Assembly: GCF_041433555.1 (NCBI RefSeq)
Contig: NZ_JAPWBR010000004.1
Span: forward strand, 1-64,000
Reading direction: 5' to 3'
DNA length: 64,000 nucleotides
From: Granulicatella sp041433555
GTDB taxonomy: Bacteria > Bacillota > Bacilli > Lactobacillales > Aerococcaceae
A program made the position numbers and the translations under genes. The notes beneath the pieces are model-generated. The model worked only from the letters and a program-made list of their open reading frames with translations, searched no databases and was not told the DNA's origin. This document shows positions 9,221-17,194 of the stretch, piece by piece. Numbering within the stretch: the first letter of the stretch is position 1; the number at the start of each line of letters is the position of its first letter.

Positions 9221-9436
9221 GGTGATTCCTCCTATAAAATAGTCATCTGCAAAATGGCGCTTAAATGCCATTGATGCTTTGTTTAAGAGCATAAAAAAAG
9301 CGGAGATAGAAAAGCTTATCACCAATAAACTCTTTCTCCCCATCCTGTGCTCCCTATTGACATTTTAACGATTCCCTTTTAGCATAGTCAAATAGAGGAT
9401 GTGTTATAATTTTTTTAAATATGAGGAGTCTTACTT
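9221..9436. promoter_or_regulatory. mleS / mleR divergent control region
   Basis: The 216-bp gap between the divergent genes must hold both promoters and the MleR target. A TATAAT box at 9405-9410, 26 bases before the mleR start, is the clearest element; its -35 region is poor. I could not fix a LysR T-N11-A site with confidence. Confidence 0.5.
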
Positions 9437-10327
9437 ATGAAACTTCAACAACTCAAATACTTTAATGCTCTATGCCGTTTAAAATCTTTTTCAAAAGTAG
9501 CTTCAACTTTCAAAGTCAGTCAACCTACTGTCAGCTACGCCATTAAATCATTAGAAGAAGATCTCGGTGTGCAGCTTTTCCTACGGAACCAATCTCATAC
9601 AGATGTGTCTCTTACTAAAGAAGGCGAACTTTTTAAAAAATATTCGCTCAATGCTCTTCAACAACTGGACATGGGAATAACGGCAGTAAAGAACGCTCAT
9701 GATGGACGTATTAAAATCGGTCTTACCGCCGCCCTTTCGCGTTTCTTCGATTTAACAAAACATATTTCATCGCTAGAAGAGATTTTCGGAACTGAAATCG
9801 GCTTATTAGAAGATGGTTCGAAAGAAATCACAAAGAAAATTATTTCGAACAAATTAGATATCGCTTTATTTGGAACGAGTAAAGAAGTCTTTAGCAGCAA
9901 CCTTGATTTGAAAAAAATCGCAACTTTCCCGTTTAAATTAGCCGTTCCGAAAAAACACCCACTATCAAAAGAGTCTCATGTTCATCTCTCGCAATTAGAG
10001 CATGAAAAATTTATCCTCTTTAATGAACATTTCATTCATAATGAAGTGTTTTGGAAATTTATGAATTCATACGGAATCATCCCAAATATATTGGCCGAAG
10101 TTAGCGATATTCAAGGCTTCGAAAACTTTATCCAACAGAAAAACACTATCGGCCTTCTCGTCGATTTTTTAAAACTGGACGGTATTCAACTGATTGACCT
10201 GGACGAGCCAGAACCTGTCCAATTTTATTTATATTTAGCCAAACAAAAAAATGGAAAAGTTACAGATGAGGCATTTAATGAGATGGAGTTGTATATTAAA
10301 AATCAAATGTACGCTTTAAAAAATTAA
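9437..10327 (+). CDS. mleR: LysR-family regulator of malolactic fermentation
   Basis: A 296-residue LysR-type transcription factor. The N-terminal winged helix (MKLQQLKYFNALCRLKSFSK, then SQPTVSYAIKSLEEDLGVQLF) is intact, followed by a linker helix and a substrate-binding domain starting near residue 88 (GRIKIGLTAALSRFF). Family members beside mleS respond to malate and activate the malolactic genes. Start ATG follows GAGGAG. Divergent placement against mleS-mleP supports the role. Unlike almost all its near neighbours it lies on the plus strand. Confidence 0.92.
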   Translation: MKLQQLKYFNALCRLKSFSKVASTFKVSQPTVSYAIKSLEEDLGVQLFLRNQSHTDVSLTKEGELFKKYSLNALQQLDMGITAVKNAHDGRIKIGLTAALSRFFDLTKHISSLEEIFGTEIGLLEDGSKEITKKIISNKLDIALFGTSKEVFSSNLDLKKIATFPFKLAVPKKHPLSKESHVHLSQLEHEKFILFNEHFIHNEVFWKFMNSYGIIPNILAEVSDIQGFENFIQQKNTIGLLVDFLKLDGIQLIDLDEPEPVQFYLYLAKQKNGKVTDEAFNEMELYIKNQMYALKN

Positions 10328-10393
10328 TTCTAATATGCTACTTATTCACTTTAAAAGACAATAGATGCGAAAAGGAACCTCTTTTATGAAGCG

Positions 10394-10434
10394 CACCCCA
10401 AAAGTTAGACAGAAAATCTAACTTTTGGGGTGTT
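10394..10434 (+). terminator. 16-bp perfect hairpin after mleR, resembles an IS3-family end
   Basis: CACCCCAAAAGTTAGA (10394-10409) pairs exactly with TCTAACTTTTGGGGTG, followed by TTTT, so it can end the mleR transcript. The sequence TGAAGCGCACCCCAAAAG leading into it resembles, from memory, the terminal repeat and leader hairpin of IS3-family (IS150 group) elements, but no transposase lies nearby. It may be an orphan IS end now used as a terminator. Confidence 0.6.
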
Positions 10435-10470
10435 TTATGATGAAATGAAGTTATGAGGAAACGTTTGAAT

Positions 10471-11466
10471 CTAAATAGAACCTAATGAATATAACTTTCC
10501 TTTCGTACTTCCGCTAGAAGTCAGTAAGCCAACTTTGACAAACAACGATAAGTAGCGTCGAACGGTTGCGGCACTGAGCCCTGTGAGTTCTTGTGCTTGC
10601 TGATTACCGATATTCCCATACTGTTCAAGATAGGCTTTTACTTGTTCAAAGACTTCTCGCTCTTTTGGTTTTAATGATGGCAAGACGATGTACTCCGAAT
10701 TTTCTTCTTCGATACGGTCTTGTACTTTCACTTCTTCAAGAGTTTCCAAAATCACTTCGAGCATAAACTCAACAAAGACCGTTGCATCATTTTCCTTGTT
10801 GCTAGTGGCGAGTGCATCATAGTACCCTTGCTGATGCGCATGAATCACAGACTCAATCGGGAGCCATTCGAATAACGGATTCCACCTACTCAAAATCAAA
10901 CTTTGCCACAATCGGCCCATTCGACCATTCCCGTCTTCAAACGGATGAATGATTTCCAACTCAAAATGGACAAGACACGATTTCACCAAATCGAGCAAAT
11001 CACTGTTCTTAGCCCACGAGAATAACTCTTCCACAAGACCTGGAACAAACTGCGGACGTGCGCCCACATGAACCACTCGCCCACTGCCATCATAAACGCC
11101 GACATCACTTAATCGAAACTGACCTGGATGCTTTACAAGCTCTTTCGTCAACAGTTCATGCGCTTTTAAGAAATCTTCTACACGATAGGGGTTCATCGAA
11201 AAAACACGATCGTACGCCTCATACGCATTTTGTACTTCATGAATATCCTTAGGCGGCCCCAGAACTCTTCGGCCTTCGATCACATCCGTTACTTGTTCTA
11301 ACGTCAGACTATTATTTTCAATCGCTAGTGAGGATTGAATCGAGCGGATTCGATTTTCCTTACGCAATAAAAGCGGATGTTTCTCGATTGAATATTTGGT
11401 CAAGAGTTCCGCAATATTATGCACCAGCCCCAACATCTTTTCTGTAATTTGAAAATTCACTTGCAT
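10471..11466 (-). CDS. Fic-domain protein with winged-helix C-terminus
   Basis: Fic proteins transfer AMP (or related groups) from ATP to target proteins. The catalytic motif HPFEDGNGRMGR is complete, with the histidine near residue 174. An N-terminal SSLAIEN near residues 45-51 matches the inhibitory [S/T]xxxE[G/N] motif, placed before the Fic core as in class II members, so activity is probably self-restrained. The last 60 residues (GNIGNQQAQELTGLSAATVRRYL) form a helix-turn-helix domain. The frame opens three codons upstream at GTG, but GAGGTG lies best before the ATG at 11466. Target unknown; single gene, not part of a visible pair. Confidence 0.88.
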   Translation of the reverse strand: MQVNFQITEKMLGLVHNIAELLTKYSIEKHPLLLRKENRIRSIQSSLAIENNSLTLEQVTDVIEGRRVLGPPKDIHEVQNAYEAYDRVFSMNPYRVEDFLKAHELLTKELVKHPGQFRLSDVGVYDGSGRVVHVGARPQFVPGLVEELFSWAKNSDLLDLVKSCLVHFELEIIHPFEDGNGRMGRLWQSLILSRWNPLFEWLPIESVIHAHQQGYYDALATSNKENDATVFVEFMLEVILETLEEVKVQDRIEEENSEYIVLPSLKPKEREVFEQVKAYLEQYGNIGNQQAQELTGLSAATVRRYLSLFVKVGLLTSSGSTKGKLYSLGSI

Positions 11467-11605
11467 CCGTCTCACCTCTCTTTTGTCCTATTGTAATGCC
11501 ACTTCTTTATAGAATCAAGCGAAAAACGAGCGGATTATAAGCGAAAAATAATCTCGTATCGAGGTTTTCTTTTCATTTATTTTTTTTAAAATGGAGTTTT
11601 TGCTA

Positions 11606-11649
11606 TTGATTTATTGTATACACAGAACTATACTACTGTATATACAGTA
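11606..11649 (+). promoter_or_regulatory. niaX promoter with palindromic operator
   Basis: TTGATT (11606-11611), a 17-base spacer and TATACT (11629-11634) form a good promoter. A 16-bp perfect palindrome, TACTGTATATACAGTA (11634-11649), starts at the end of the -10 box, where a repressor would block transcription. The encoded NiaR protein is the natural candidate, giving niacin-dependent autoregulation. Confidence 0.65.
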
Positions 11650-11672
11650 AACAAAGGGAGAGTTTTATTCTG

Positions 11673-12194
11673 ATGAAAAATGTTCGTTTTATGACACTAA
11701 CCGCACTATTAACCGCGATTGCCATCTTCATTCCTATCGCGATGCCACTAAAATTGGTGATTCCACCTGCTTCGTATACACTCGGAAGCCACGTTGCAAT
11801 CTTTATTGCGATGTTTATCAATCCGTGGATGGCCATCTTCGTCGTTCTGGGGTCATCGTATGGATTCTTTATTTCCGGGGCGTACCCACTCGTCATCGTT
11901 TTCCGCGCGCTATCGCATATTCTCTTTGCGACACTTGGAGCCTTTTTCCTACAGAAATATCCAAAGACGCTAGAAAACCGCAAAGCGTCATGGATTTTCA
12001 ACTTCGTATTGGCGCTCATTCACGCAGTCGGAGAAGTATTAGCCTGCGTGCTCTTCTACTCCGTTTCAGGAACGGATCTTCAAAGCATGTTTTACGTCCT
12101 CTTTGTCCTAGTCGGATTTGGTACAGTGATTCACAGTATGGTAGACTATGAATTAGCACTAGCGGTGTATAAAGTTTTACAAAAAAGACGTTAA
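11673..12194 (+). CDS. niaX: ECF transporter S component, probable niacin transporter
   Basis: A 173-residue membrane protein with about five or six hydrophobic helices, the size and shape of substrate-binding (S) subunits of energy-coupling factor transporters. It starts MKNVRFMTLTALLTAIAIFIPI and has PASYTLGSHVAIFIAMFINP, typical of the group. It would share the EcfA/A'/T energising module encoded elsewhere. Substrate niacin is inferred because the next gene, 12 bases on, is a NiaR-type regulator. The start has AAAGGGAGAG ten bases upstream. Confidence 0.8.
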   Translation: MKNVRFMTLTALLTAIAIFIPIAMPLKLVIPPASYTLGSHVAIFIAMFINPWMAIFVVLGSSYGFFISGAYPLVIVFRALSHILFATLGAFFLQKYPKTLENRKASWIFNFVLALIHAVGEVLACVLFYSVSGTDLQSMFYVLFVLVGFGTVIHSMVDYELALAVYKVLQKRR

Positions 12195-12206
12195 AAGAGG
12201 GAAACT

Positions 12207-12725
12207 ATGCCAAAAGAACGAAAAGCTGAATTACTAAAACTGCTGAAAAATGCGCCAAAGCCACTCAATGGTCAAAGCCTGGCGGAACATTTCCACGTAA
12301 CTCGACAAATTATCGTGCAAGATATCGCGCTTCTTCGCGCTGATGGGGCCACGATTCTATCGACGAACCGCGGATATGTCTACAAGGAGCAAGAGAGTTC
12401 GCCGTACGTTCATCGCCTCTTCAAGGTCAAACACGATACCGAGGCTATCGAGAGTGAACTTCTAGCCATTGTCGATAATGGAGGTCGCATCCAAAACATT
12501 CAAATTGACCACCCCGTTTATGGTGAAATCCAAACGCTCGTGAAACTGACATGTCGCCGTGACGTTCAGCACTTCTTGGAGCAAATCCATCAAGCGGACT
12601 TTCGCCCACTGTCCTCTTTAACAGACGGTGTGCATTATCATCTGGTAGAAGCTGAGAACCAACAAGATCTCGACTATATTGAAGACGCCCTCGACAAATT
12701 AGGGTATTTAGTAAAAGAAGATTAA
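12207..12725 (+). CDS. niaR: NiaR-type transcriptional repressor (HTH_11 + 3H domain)
   Basis: A 172-residue regulator of NAD precursor salvage. The N-terminal 60 residues are a winged helix (LNGQSLAEHFHVTRQIIVQD). The rest matches the 3H domain: conserved histidines in HRLFKVKH, IDHPVYGE and GVHYHLVEAE, known to bind a metal and niacin in this family (Bacillus YrxA). It shares an operon with the S component upstream (gap 12 bases) and ends in a strong terminator. Likely represses its own operon at the palindrome near 11640. Confidence 0.88.
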   Translation: MPKERKAELLKLLKNAPKPLNGQSLAEHFHVTRQIIVQDIALLRADGATILSTNRGYVYKEQESSPYVHRLFKVKHDTEAIESELLAIVDNGGRIQNIQIDHPVYGEIQTLVKLTCRRDVQHFLEQIHQADFRPLSSLTDGVHYHLVEAENQQDLDYIEDALDKLGYLVKED

Positions 12726-12732
12726 ACGAAAG

Positions 12733-12765
12733 GAGCACCACACAAATTGTGTGGTGCTCTTTTTT
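12733..12765. terminator. Terminator shared by niaR and the nuclease gene
   Basis: A 13-bp perfect stem (12733-12745 with 12747-12759) around one base, followed by six T on the plus strand. The stem also lies immediately past the minus-strand nuclease stop, so it can serve both convergent genes, though the T-run favours niaR. Confidence 0.85.
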
Positions 12766-13772
12766 CATTCTTTAGAGGTATGCCGTTTTCCTAACCTTTT
12801 CGCCTGCGCTTCTGTCATTTCTACAACATTACCCCAATTTGTATTGTGTGGCATGTTCCCTTTATTGTACCAATACACATCCGATTTTCCTTTTTTAGCT
12901 ACATATACAGTTCGATACTCTTCTTGATTTACTGTTGTTTCGGTTACAGCTTCAGTTACAGCCTCAGTCTGGGCAACGGTTGTTTCTACTTTCTTCGCAA
13001 ATAGCGGTTCCGCATTTCCTGTCGCATAGTCAATTTTCGCATTTGGCGAAGTGTTATCAAGCGTTACGTGAGTCACGCCATCTTTATCGATGTTCTCTTG
13101 TTTTGTTCCAAATGAAATCTTCATCAGAGTTCCATCGCTTTTAATTCCAGCATACTGCAACTCAATTTTTCGAGGAATGAGTTCATCCCCTTCGTAAATT
13201 GGCGTTACTTTATAATCCAACCAATCATTTGGATGAGCATTAATCCAATCCGCAAGATTATTCTCGTAGAAAAGCATCGCGGTTTGGTTTGCCGAATCCT
13301 TATCGGACAAACTACCTGTATTTAACAGGGCTGTCATTGGTGTTAAATTCCGTAACTCGTTATCGAGTCCACTGAATTGATAACCTACTAAATGCCCGCG
13401 ATTCATCAACCACGCTTCTTTACCACTTCCGGAGTCATCAATCGGCATCTTATAGTTATGCCAACCAACTGGATCTACACTGATTTTCGGTTCTCTTTTC
13501 GCTTTCGGTTTATCTTTGATATTCAGTTGAATATGAGCCGATGTCGAACGCTCTAATTTATCAAGGTCTCCCAAAACCAATTGCTTTTCCTTCTTAAACG
13601 GAAGTAACGAATCTGGCAACTTCGCAGGTGCCACTGTCGTCGTTTCAACCGTTGTAACCTTCGCTACTGTCTCTGTTGTCGCTTTCGACTCTTTCTTATG
13701 TCCCCCACATGCAGCCAAAGAAACGCAAGCGACTACTAACAAACCCAATTTCCAATTCGATTGAATCTTCAC
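12765..13772 (-). CDS. Lipoprotein DNA/RNA non-specific endonuclease
   Basis: A 335-residue surface nuclease. The signal ends in a lipobox (SLAAC, Cys22). A Thr/Val linker (25-50) precedes the beta-beta-alpha metal nuclease domain, with the catalytic NRGHL (His127; the usual DRGH aspartate is Asn here) and NLTPMTALLN. Related EndA/NucA-type enzymes degrade extracellular DNA or cut DNA during uptake. A second Thr-rich stretch near 270 leads to a short C-terminal module (TVYVAKKGKSDVYWYNKG). Single gene, convergent with niaR. Confidence 0.87.
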   Translation of the reverse strand: MKIQSNWKLGLLVVACVSLAACGGHKKESKATTETVAKVTTVETTTVAPAKLPDSLLPFKKEKQLVLGDLDKLERSTSAHIQLNIKDKPKAKREPKISVDPVGWHNYKMPIDDSGSGKEAWLMNRGHLVGYQFSGLDNELRNLTPMTALLNTGSLSDKDSANQTAMLFYENNLADWINAHPNDWLDYKVTPIYEGDELIPRKIELQYAGIKSDGTLMKISFGTKQENIDKDGVTHVTLDNTSPNAKIDYATGNAEPLFAKKVETTVAQTEAVTEAVTETTVNQEEYRTVYVAKKGKSDVYWYNKGNMPHNTNWGNVVEMTEAQAKRLGKRHTSKE

Positions 13773-13912
13773 CCTAATTCCCCCTAATACACTTTGTTAA
13801 AAAACACACTAACTAGATTTAGTATAGTCCTCCTACATCCTGAATACAATAGAGTTTTTATTTAATTTTCGTCCTTTCGGGTGAAAAAACCGTATAGGAT
13901 ATTTTACGAATA

Positions 13913-13942
13913 GAAAAAGACCTGACATTTTTGTCAGATCTT
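13913..13942 (-). terminator. Terminator after the toxin gene
   Basis: Minus-strand stem AGATCTGACA / TGTCAGGTCT around a short A-rich loop, then five T. A near copy of this element, including flanking bases, lies at 14685-14714 on the other side of the toxin-antitoxin pair. Confidence 0.75.
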
Positions 13943-13963
13943 CTAAGTCAGTCCTATATTTTA

Positions 13964-14323
13964 CTAAATTAATAGCGTAACACTAGGTTCTTCGATATTG
14001 AACTTTGTATGTTGAAGGATATTTCTCACATCTCTCAATTCATGAGATACCCTCAATATCAAAATTCTCTTTTGTCTTTTCATAATCAGGTAATAAATAA
14101 CATACCTACCAACCAGAACTCTCCGAATCATATCTGTCGGAACAAATATGTTATCTAATACTTCTCCGCTCTCAGGAAATGTACAAATGCGATTGAACCC
14201 TTTCATCAGCGCATCCATAAAATGAGTCGCAGATTTCGGAGTCATTAATTCCTTGGAAAGATAATAGAGTATTCCTTCTATATCGTTATTTGCTTTTGCG
14301 GTCAGTTCAAACTCATATTCCAT
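13964..14323 (-). CDS. RelE/ParE-family toxin
   Basis: A 119-residue protein with the compact ParE/RelE pattern: ELTAKANNDIEGILYYLSKEL near the N-terminus and RRVLVGRYVIYYLI followed by ILILRVSHELRDVRNIL at the C-terminus. RelE-like members cut mRNA at ribosomes, ParE-like members poison gyrase; the sequence does not settle which. It overlaps the upstream antitoxin gene by 11 bases, the standard antitoxin-first layout with translational coupling. The C-terminal tail (about 15 residues past the core) is longer than usual. Confidence 0.85.
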   Translation of the reverse strand: MEYEFELTAKANNDIEGILYYLSKELMTPKSATHFMDALMKGFNRICTFPESGEVLDNIFVPTDMIRRVLVGRYVIYYLIMKRQKRILILRVSHELRDVRNILQHTKFNIEEPSVTLLI

Positions 14324-14570
14324 ACTTCTCCCTCAATTTTAGAAGCGCCTCTTTCCCGTCTAGCATGCGACCTTCTTCGACATCTTCAAGTGCTTCAATC
14401 AGTAGGCGAGCTTCTTCCATTTTTTGAATCGTGCTTTCATAATATTCGATATCCATCACGACTAATCTCCCATACCCATTTTTAGTCACAAAAATAGGTC
14501 CTTGTTCTTCTTTGCATTGTCTTTCTACTTCTACTGTGTTTTTTAAATCTCTCATCGGAATAATTTTCAT
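14313..14570 (-). CDS. Phd/YefM-family antitoxin
   Basis: An 85-residue antitoxin that should bind the downstream toxin and repress the operon. MKIIPMRDLKNTVEV and IFVTKNGYGRLVVMDIEYYES are the typical N-terminal DNA-binding and dimer parts; the acidic C-terminal helix (EEARLLIEALEDVEEG) is the usual toxin-binding region. The frame opens earlier, but AAAGGAGG stands seven bases before the ATG at 14570. The stop overlaps the toxin start. Confidence 0.87.
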   Translation of the reverse strand: MKIIPMRDLKNTVEVERQCKEEQGPIFVTKNGYGRLVVMDIEYYESTIQKMEEARLLIEALEDVEEGRMLDGKEALLKLREKYGI

Positions 14571-14684
14571 ATTCATTCCTCCTTTTATTTTGTGACTTAA
14601 TTGTACCATAATTTAGCCACAATTTCATTTATCCTCCTCTCATAATTTAATTACGTTATTTTTTCTCGATGAGGGTTTTACAAA

Positions 14685-14714
14685 AATAGAAAGACCTGGC
14701 ATTTCTGCCAGGTC
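14685..14714 (-). terminator. Terminator after the Nudix gene
   Basis: Minus-strand stem AGACCTGGCA / TGCCAGGTCT, then TTTCT. It is a near duplicate of the element at 13913-13942, so the toxin-antitoxin cassette is bracketed by two copies. Confidence 0.75.
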
Positions 14715-14765
14715 TATGAAGCTTCGTTATATTTTTATCGTACAGATTTATTGTGATAAACACTC

Positions 14766-15296
14766 TTATTCCTTGCTTGAAAACCACTCATTTACCCACT
14801 CCAAGACAGGTAATTCTCGGTTCGCCAAGAGTACGCCCCACGGTTTCGCCGTGCATCGTTTGTACTCTTCGAAAGCTTCTTCGTAAGTGAGTTTTAAGGT
14901 AGACAACTCGAATTCCTCTAGTTCTTTTGGAGTCATCTCTGTTTTCCCAAAACTTGTCACGAGACAGAGGAAATAGTGGTTCACATTATGACGGTGAATC
15001 TGATTGTAGTAATCGCTCACCGTGCCAATCTTGCACAGCACCTCCACGTTAGCGCCAAGTTCTTCCTTCAACTCCCGATGAATCGCCTCTTCAGGAGTCT
15101 CTCCTGCCTCCACGCCGCCGCCAGCTGTTTCAATAAAGGCTCCGTTACCGAAAATATCGTCTCTAACTACACGAACAAAGTAGAAGAATCCCTTTTCATC
15201 CACAACGATTGCACGAGCAACATGCCGATCATGCGTAATCTCCGCCTTCTCCCACTGCGTATCTTCTAGTCTTAATGCTAATTCCTTCACTGCCAA
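14766..15296 (-). CDS. Nudix hydrolase
   Basis: A 176-residue cytoplasmic hydrolase of nucleoside diphosphates linked to another group. The Nudix box is complete: GGVEAGETPEEAIHRELKEE then LG, matching GX5EX7REUXEEXGU. The N-terminal part (VARAIVVDEKGFFYFVRV) and the C-terminal tail (WVNEWFSSKE) resemble general ADP-ribose or NADH pyrophosphatase-like members, but the substrate cannot be told. It lies 22 bases after the small membrane protein gene on the same strand, so the two are probably cotranscribed. Confidence 0.85.
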   Translation of the reverse strand: MAVKELALRLEDTQWEKAEITHDRHVARAIVVDEKGFFYFVRVVRDDIFGNGAFIETAGGGVEAGETPEEAIHRELKEELGANVEVLCKIGTVSDYYNQIHRHNVNHYFLCLVTSFGKTEMTPKELEEFELSTLKLTYEEAFEEYKRCTAKPWGVLLANRELPVLEWVNEWFSSKE

Positions 15297-15318
15297 ACTC
15301 TCTTTCTACAGTATTTCT

Positions 15319-15540
15319 CTACGTAAATATCATTAATAACACAAATAGTACAAGCAATCCAACACCTAAGGTTAACGTAATCTTGCCAACACGAATCGCA
15401 TCTGCGTCTGTTTGGCTCCCTACTTTCTTACGAGCTTCAAAATTATTGATAAGCCCAAACTTCTTTTTGAATACGATGAGATAACCAAAACTTGAAAATG
15501 TGATTCCTAGTGCAAATATGATTATTTTTAATAATAACAT
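15319..15540 (-). CDS. Small membrane protein, DUF3784-like
   Basis: A 73-residue protein with two hydrophobic helices (about 1-22 and 52-72) joined by a charged stretch FKKKFGLINNFEARKKVG. The order helix, FGLINNF, helix resembles the DUF3784 family of small membrane proteins. The frame opens 11 codons earlier, but GAGGTGAGGAAA precedes the ATG at 15540. Function is unknown. Confidence 0.7.
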   Translation of the reverse strand: MLLLKIIIFALGITFSSFGYLIVFKKKFGLINNFEARKKVGSQTDADAIRVGKITLTLGVGLLVLFVLLMIFT

Positions 15541-15661
15541 TTTCCTCACCTCAGATTTTGCTGAAACTACCATGCTTTCAGCCTTAATTCACTACTATTA
15601 TCTCTCCTCCAATACAAAAAGACAATATTAAAACTTACAATTAATTCCTTTCTACCGCTTC

Positions 15662-15690
15662 TTTTAATATTATTTGGAACATGATAAAAT
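15662..15690 (+). promoter_or_regulatory. Promoter candidate for lipoprotein genes 1-2
   Basis: TTTTAA (15662-15667), 17 bases, TAAAAT (15685-15690) with a TG one base upstream. The same weak -35 and TAAAnT pattern stands before lipoproteins 3 and 4. Confidence 0.45.
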
Positions 15691-15719
15691 ATTAACAGAG
15701 TTAGATTTAGGAGGGTTTT

Positions 15720-16364
15720 ATGAAAAACAAAATTTTATTAACTTCTGTTACTATGCTGTCTGCACTAATAGTAGCGGCTTGCGGGAACGACAAAAAGAAA
15801 GCGCCCGAAACAACTCCAGCTCCAACAACAGAAGTAACTACAACCGTAAACACTACAACCACTCCTACAACAACGGCTGGAACTGCTGAAACAAAAGAAG
15901 TCTCACTTGATAACACTCAACGGGTCGGGCGTGAAGATGTTGGTTATTTCAACGTCCCTAAAGATTGGGTAGCATACAAAGACCCAAACGGTGGCCCTCA
16001 ATTCCAATACGCTTCAAAAGATCCATATAATATGATTACGATTAATGGATATGGCAAAGACCAATTAACCGTCAATGCTGGGGAAACTTTTGGGGCTGAG
16101 TTACTAGCTAACCGCTTGTATGAAGGCTGGCAATACAATCCTAAAGTTGATAAAACGCAAAAGGAAAAGACAAAATTTGCTGGCGAGGATGCTTTCCTTA
16201 TTAAAATTCAATTGAAAGACGGCAAATACTTGTTCCAATGGGTTTTCCAAAGAGGAGAAAAAGTATACGACGTTTTACTGGAAGGAACAGAGAATACAGT
16301 CGCAACATTAAGATCTATTCTTGAACAATCTTGGGGCTTAGATTCAAAAACTCCAGGCCAATAA
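15720..16364 (+). CDS. Thr-linker lipoprotein, paralog 1 of 6
   Basis: A 214-residue exported lipoprotein. The signal MKNKILLTSVTMLSALIVAAC places the lipid on Cys21. A Thr/Pro/Ala linker (about 30-60) would space the globular part from the membrane. The C-terminal domain of about 150 residues starts VSLDNTQRVGREDVGYFNVP and has FGAELLANRLYEG in the middle and SWGLDSKTPGQ at the end. That pattern is shared by all six paralogs. The shape, with GYxNVPKDW then a beta-rich part, is loosely like PsbP/DcrB-type lipoproteins, but this is a guess. First gene of a two-gene unit with paralog 2 (gap 36 bases). Confidence 0.85.
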   Translation: MKNKILLTSVTMLSALIVAACGNDKKKAPETTPAPTTEVTTTVNTTTTPTTTAGTAETKEVSLDNTQRVGREDVGYFNVPKDWVAYKDPNGGPQFQYASKDPYNMITINGYGKDQLTVNAGETFGAELLANRLYEGWQYNPKVDKTQKEKTKFAGEDAFLIKIQLKDGKYLFQWVFQRGEKVYDVLLEGTENTVATLRSILEQSWGLDSKTPGQ

Positions 16365-16400
16365 ACAAAACTCTGAACTCAATCAAGGAGAACAATCAGT

Positions 16401-17048
16401 ATGAAAAACAAAATTTTATTAGGTTCTATAACGCTTCTATCTGCTTTAATGGTAGCCGCATGCGGAAACGGAGAAAAGAAAGCAACGGAAACAACGGCAG
16501 CTCCAACAACAGAAGTAACGACAGCTACACCAACGACGACTGCTCCTACAACAACTGCTAGCGCTTCTTCTGATGCAAAAGACGTCTCACTTGGAGATAC
16601 TCAACGTATTGGACGTGAAGATGTTGGCTATATCAATGTCCCTAAAGATTGGATAGTATACAGCAGCGAAAAATATCCTGATCTATTCCGATATTCTTCG
16701 CCAGATAAATACACTGTTTTATTACTCAGAAGTTTTAGTAAAGAGCAATTTAAACTTAACGATGGGGAACCATGGGGAGCAAAAGCAGTTGCGAATCGCA
16801 TGTTTGTTAAATGGAAAGATGACAAACAACAGACTAGTTTAGACGCCGTCAAGACAAAATTCGCTGGAGAAGAAGCTTACTTATTAAAAGTAACATTTAC
16901 AGACGGAAAAACTCTATATGATTGGTTCTTCCTAAAAGGAGATCTCGTTTATCGAGTTGCAATCGAAGGTACAGAAGAAACAATTAACTCATTAAGACCT
17001 ATTTTACAAAATACATGGAGCTTAGATGCAAAAACTCCTGGACAATAA
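16401..17048 (+). CDS. Thr-linker lipoprotein, paralog 2 of 6
   Basis: A 215-residue lipoprotein with lipobox VAAC (Cys21), Thr/Pro linker to about residue 60, and the shared domain. It differs from paralog 1 in the middle (YPDLFRYSSPDKYTVLLLRS) and has the KFAGEEAYLLKVTF variant also seen in paralogs 5 and 6 rather than the VVGMDAFLVQ type of paralog 3. Start ATG has AAGGAG ten bases upstream. A terminator follows at 17062. Function unknown; surface-exposed by its signal. Confidence 0.85.
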   Translation: MKNKILLGSITLLSALMVAACGNGEKKATETTAAPTTEVTTATPTTTAPTTTASASSDAKDVSLGDTQRIGREDVGYINVPKDWIVYSSEKYPDLFRYSSPDKYTVLLLRSFSKEQFKLNDGEPWGAKAVANRMFVKWKDDKQQTSLDAVKTKFAGEEAYLLKVTFTDGKTLYDWFFLKGDLVYRVAIEGTEETINSLRPILQNTWSLDAKTPGQ

Positions 17049-17061
17049 TCACTAACATACT

Positions 17062-17098
17062 AAAAGAGACTGATTCGCACAATCAGTCTCTTTTTTTT
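17062..17098 (+). terminator. Terminator after lipoprotein 2
   Basis: A 14-bp stem AAAAGAGACTGATT / AATCAGTCTCTTTT with five-base loop, then a T-run. The 20 bases ahead of it recur after lipoprotein 6. Confidence 0.9.
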
Positions 17099-17131
17099 AT
17101 ACTCTCCCTTTTTGATAAGAATGAATTTCTA

Positions 17132-17160
17132 TTTAAACTAACAGTAAAAAATGGTAAACT
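17132..17160 (+). promoter_or_regulatory. Promoter candidate for lipoprotein 3
   Basis: TTTAAA (17132-17137), 17 bases, TAAACT (17155-17160), 34 bases before the start. The same spacing recurs before lipoprotein 4. Confidence 0.45.
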
Positions 17161-17194
17161 AACCTTGTGACAACAACTTTTAAGGAGAACAATC

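Noticed and set aside
9221..9343. N-terminal 41-residue hydrophobic extension of the malolactic enzyme
   Set aside because: Enzyme is cytoplasmic, the family starts at the inner ATG, and AGGAGG lies there.
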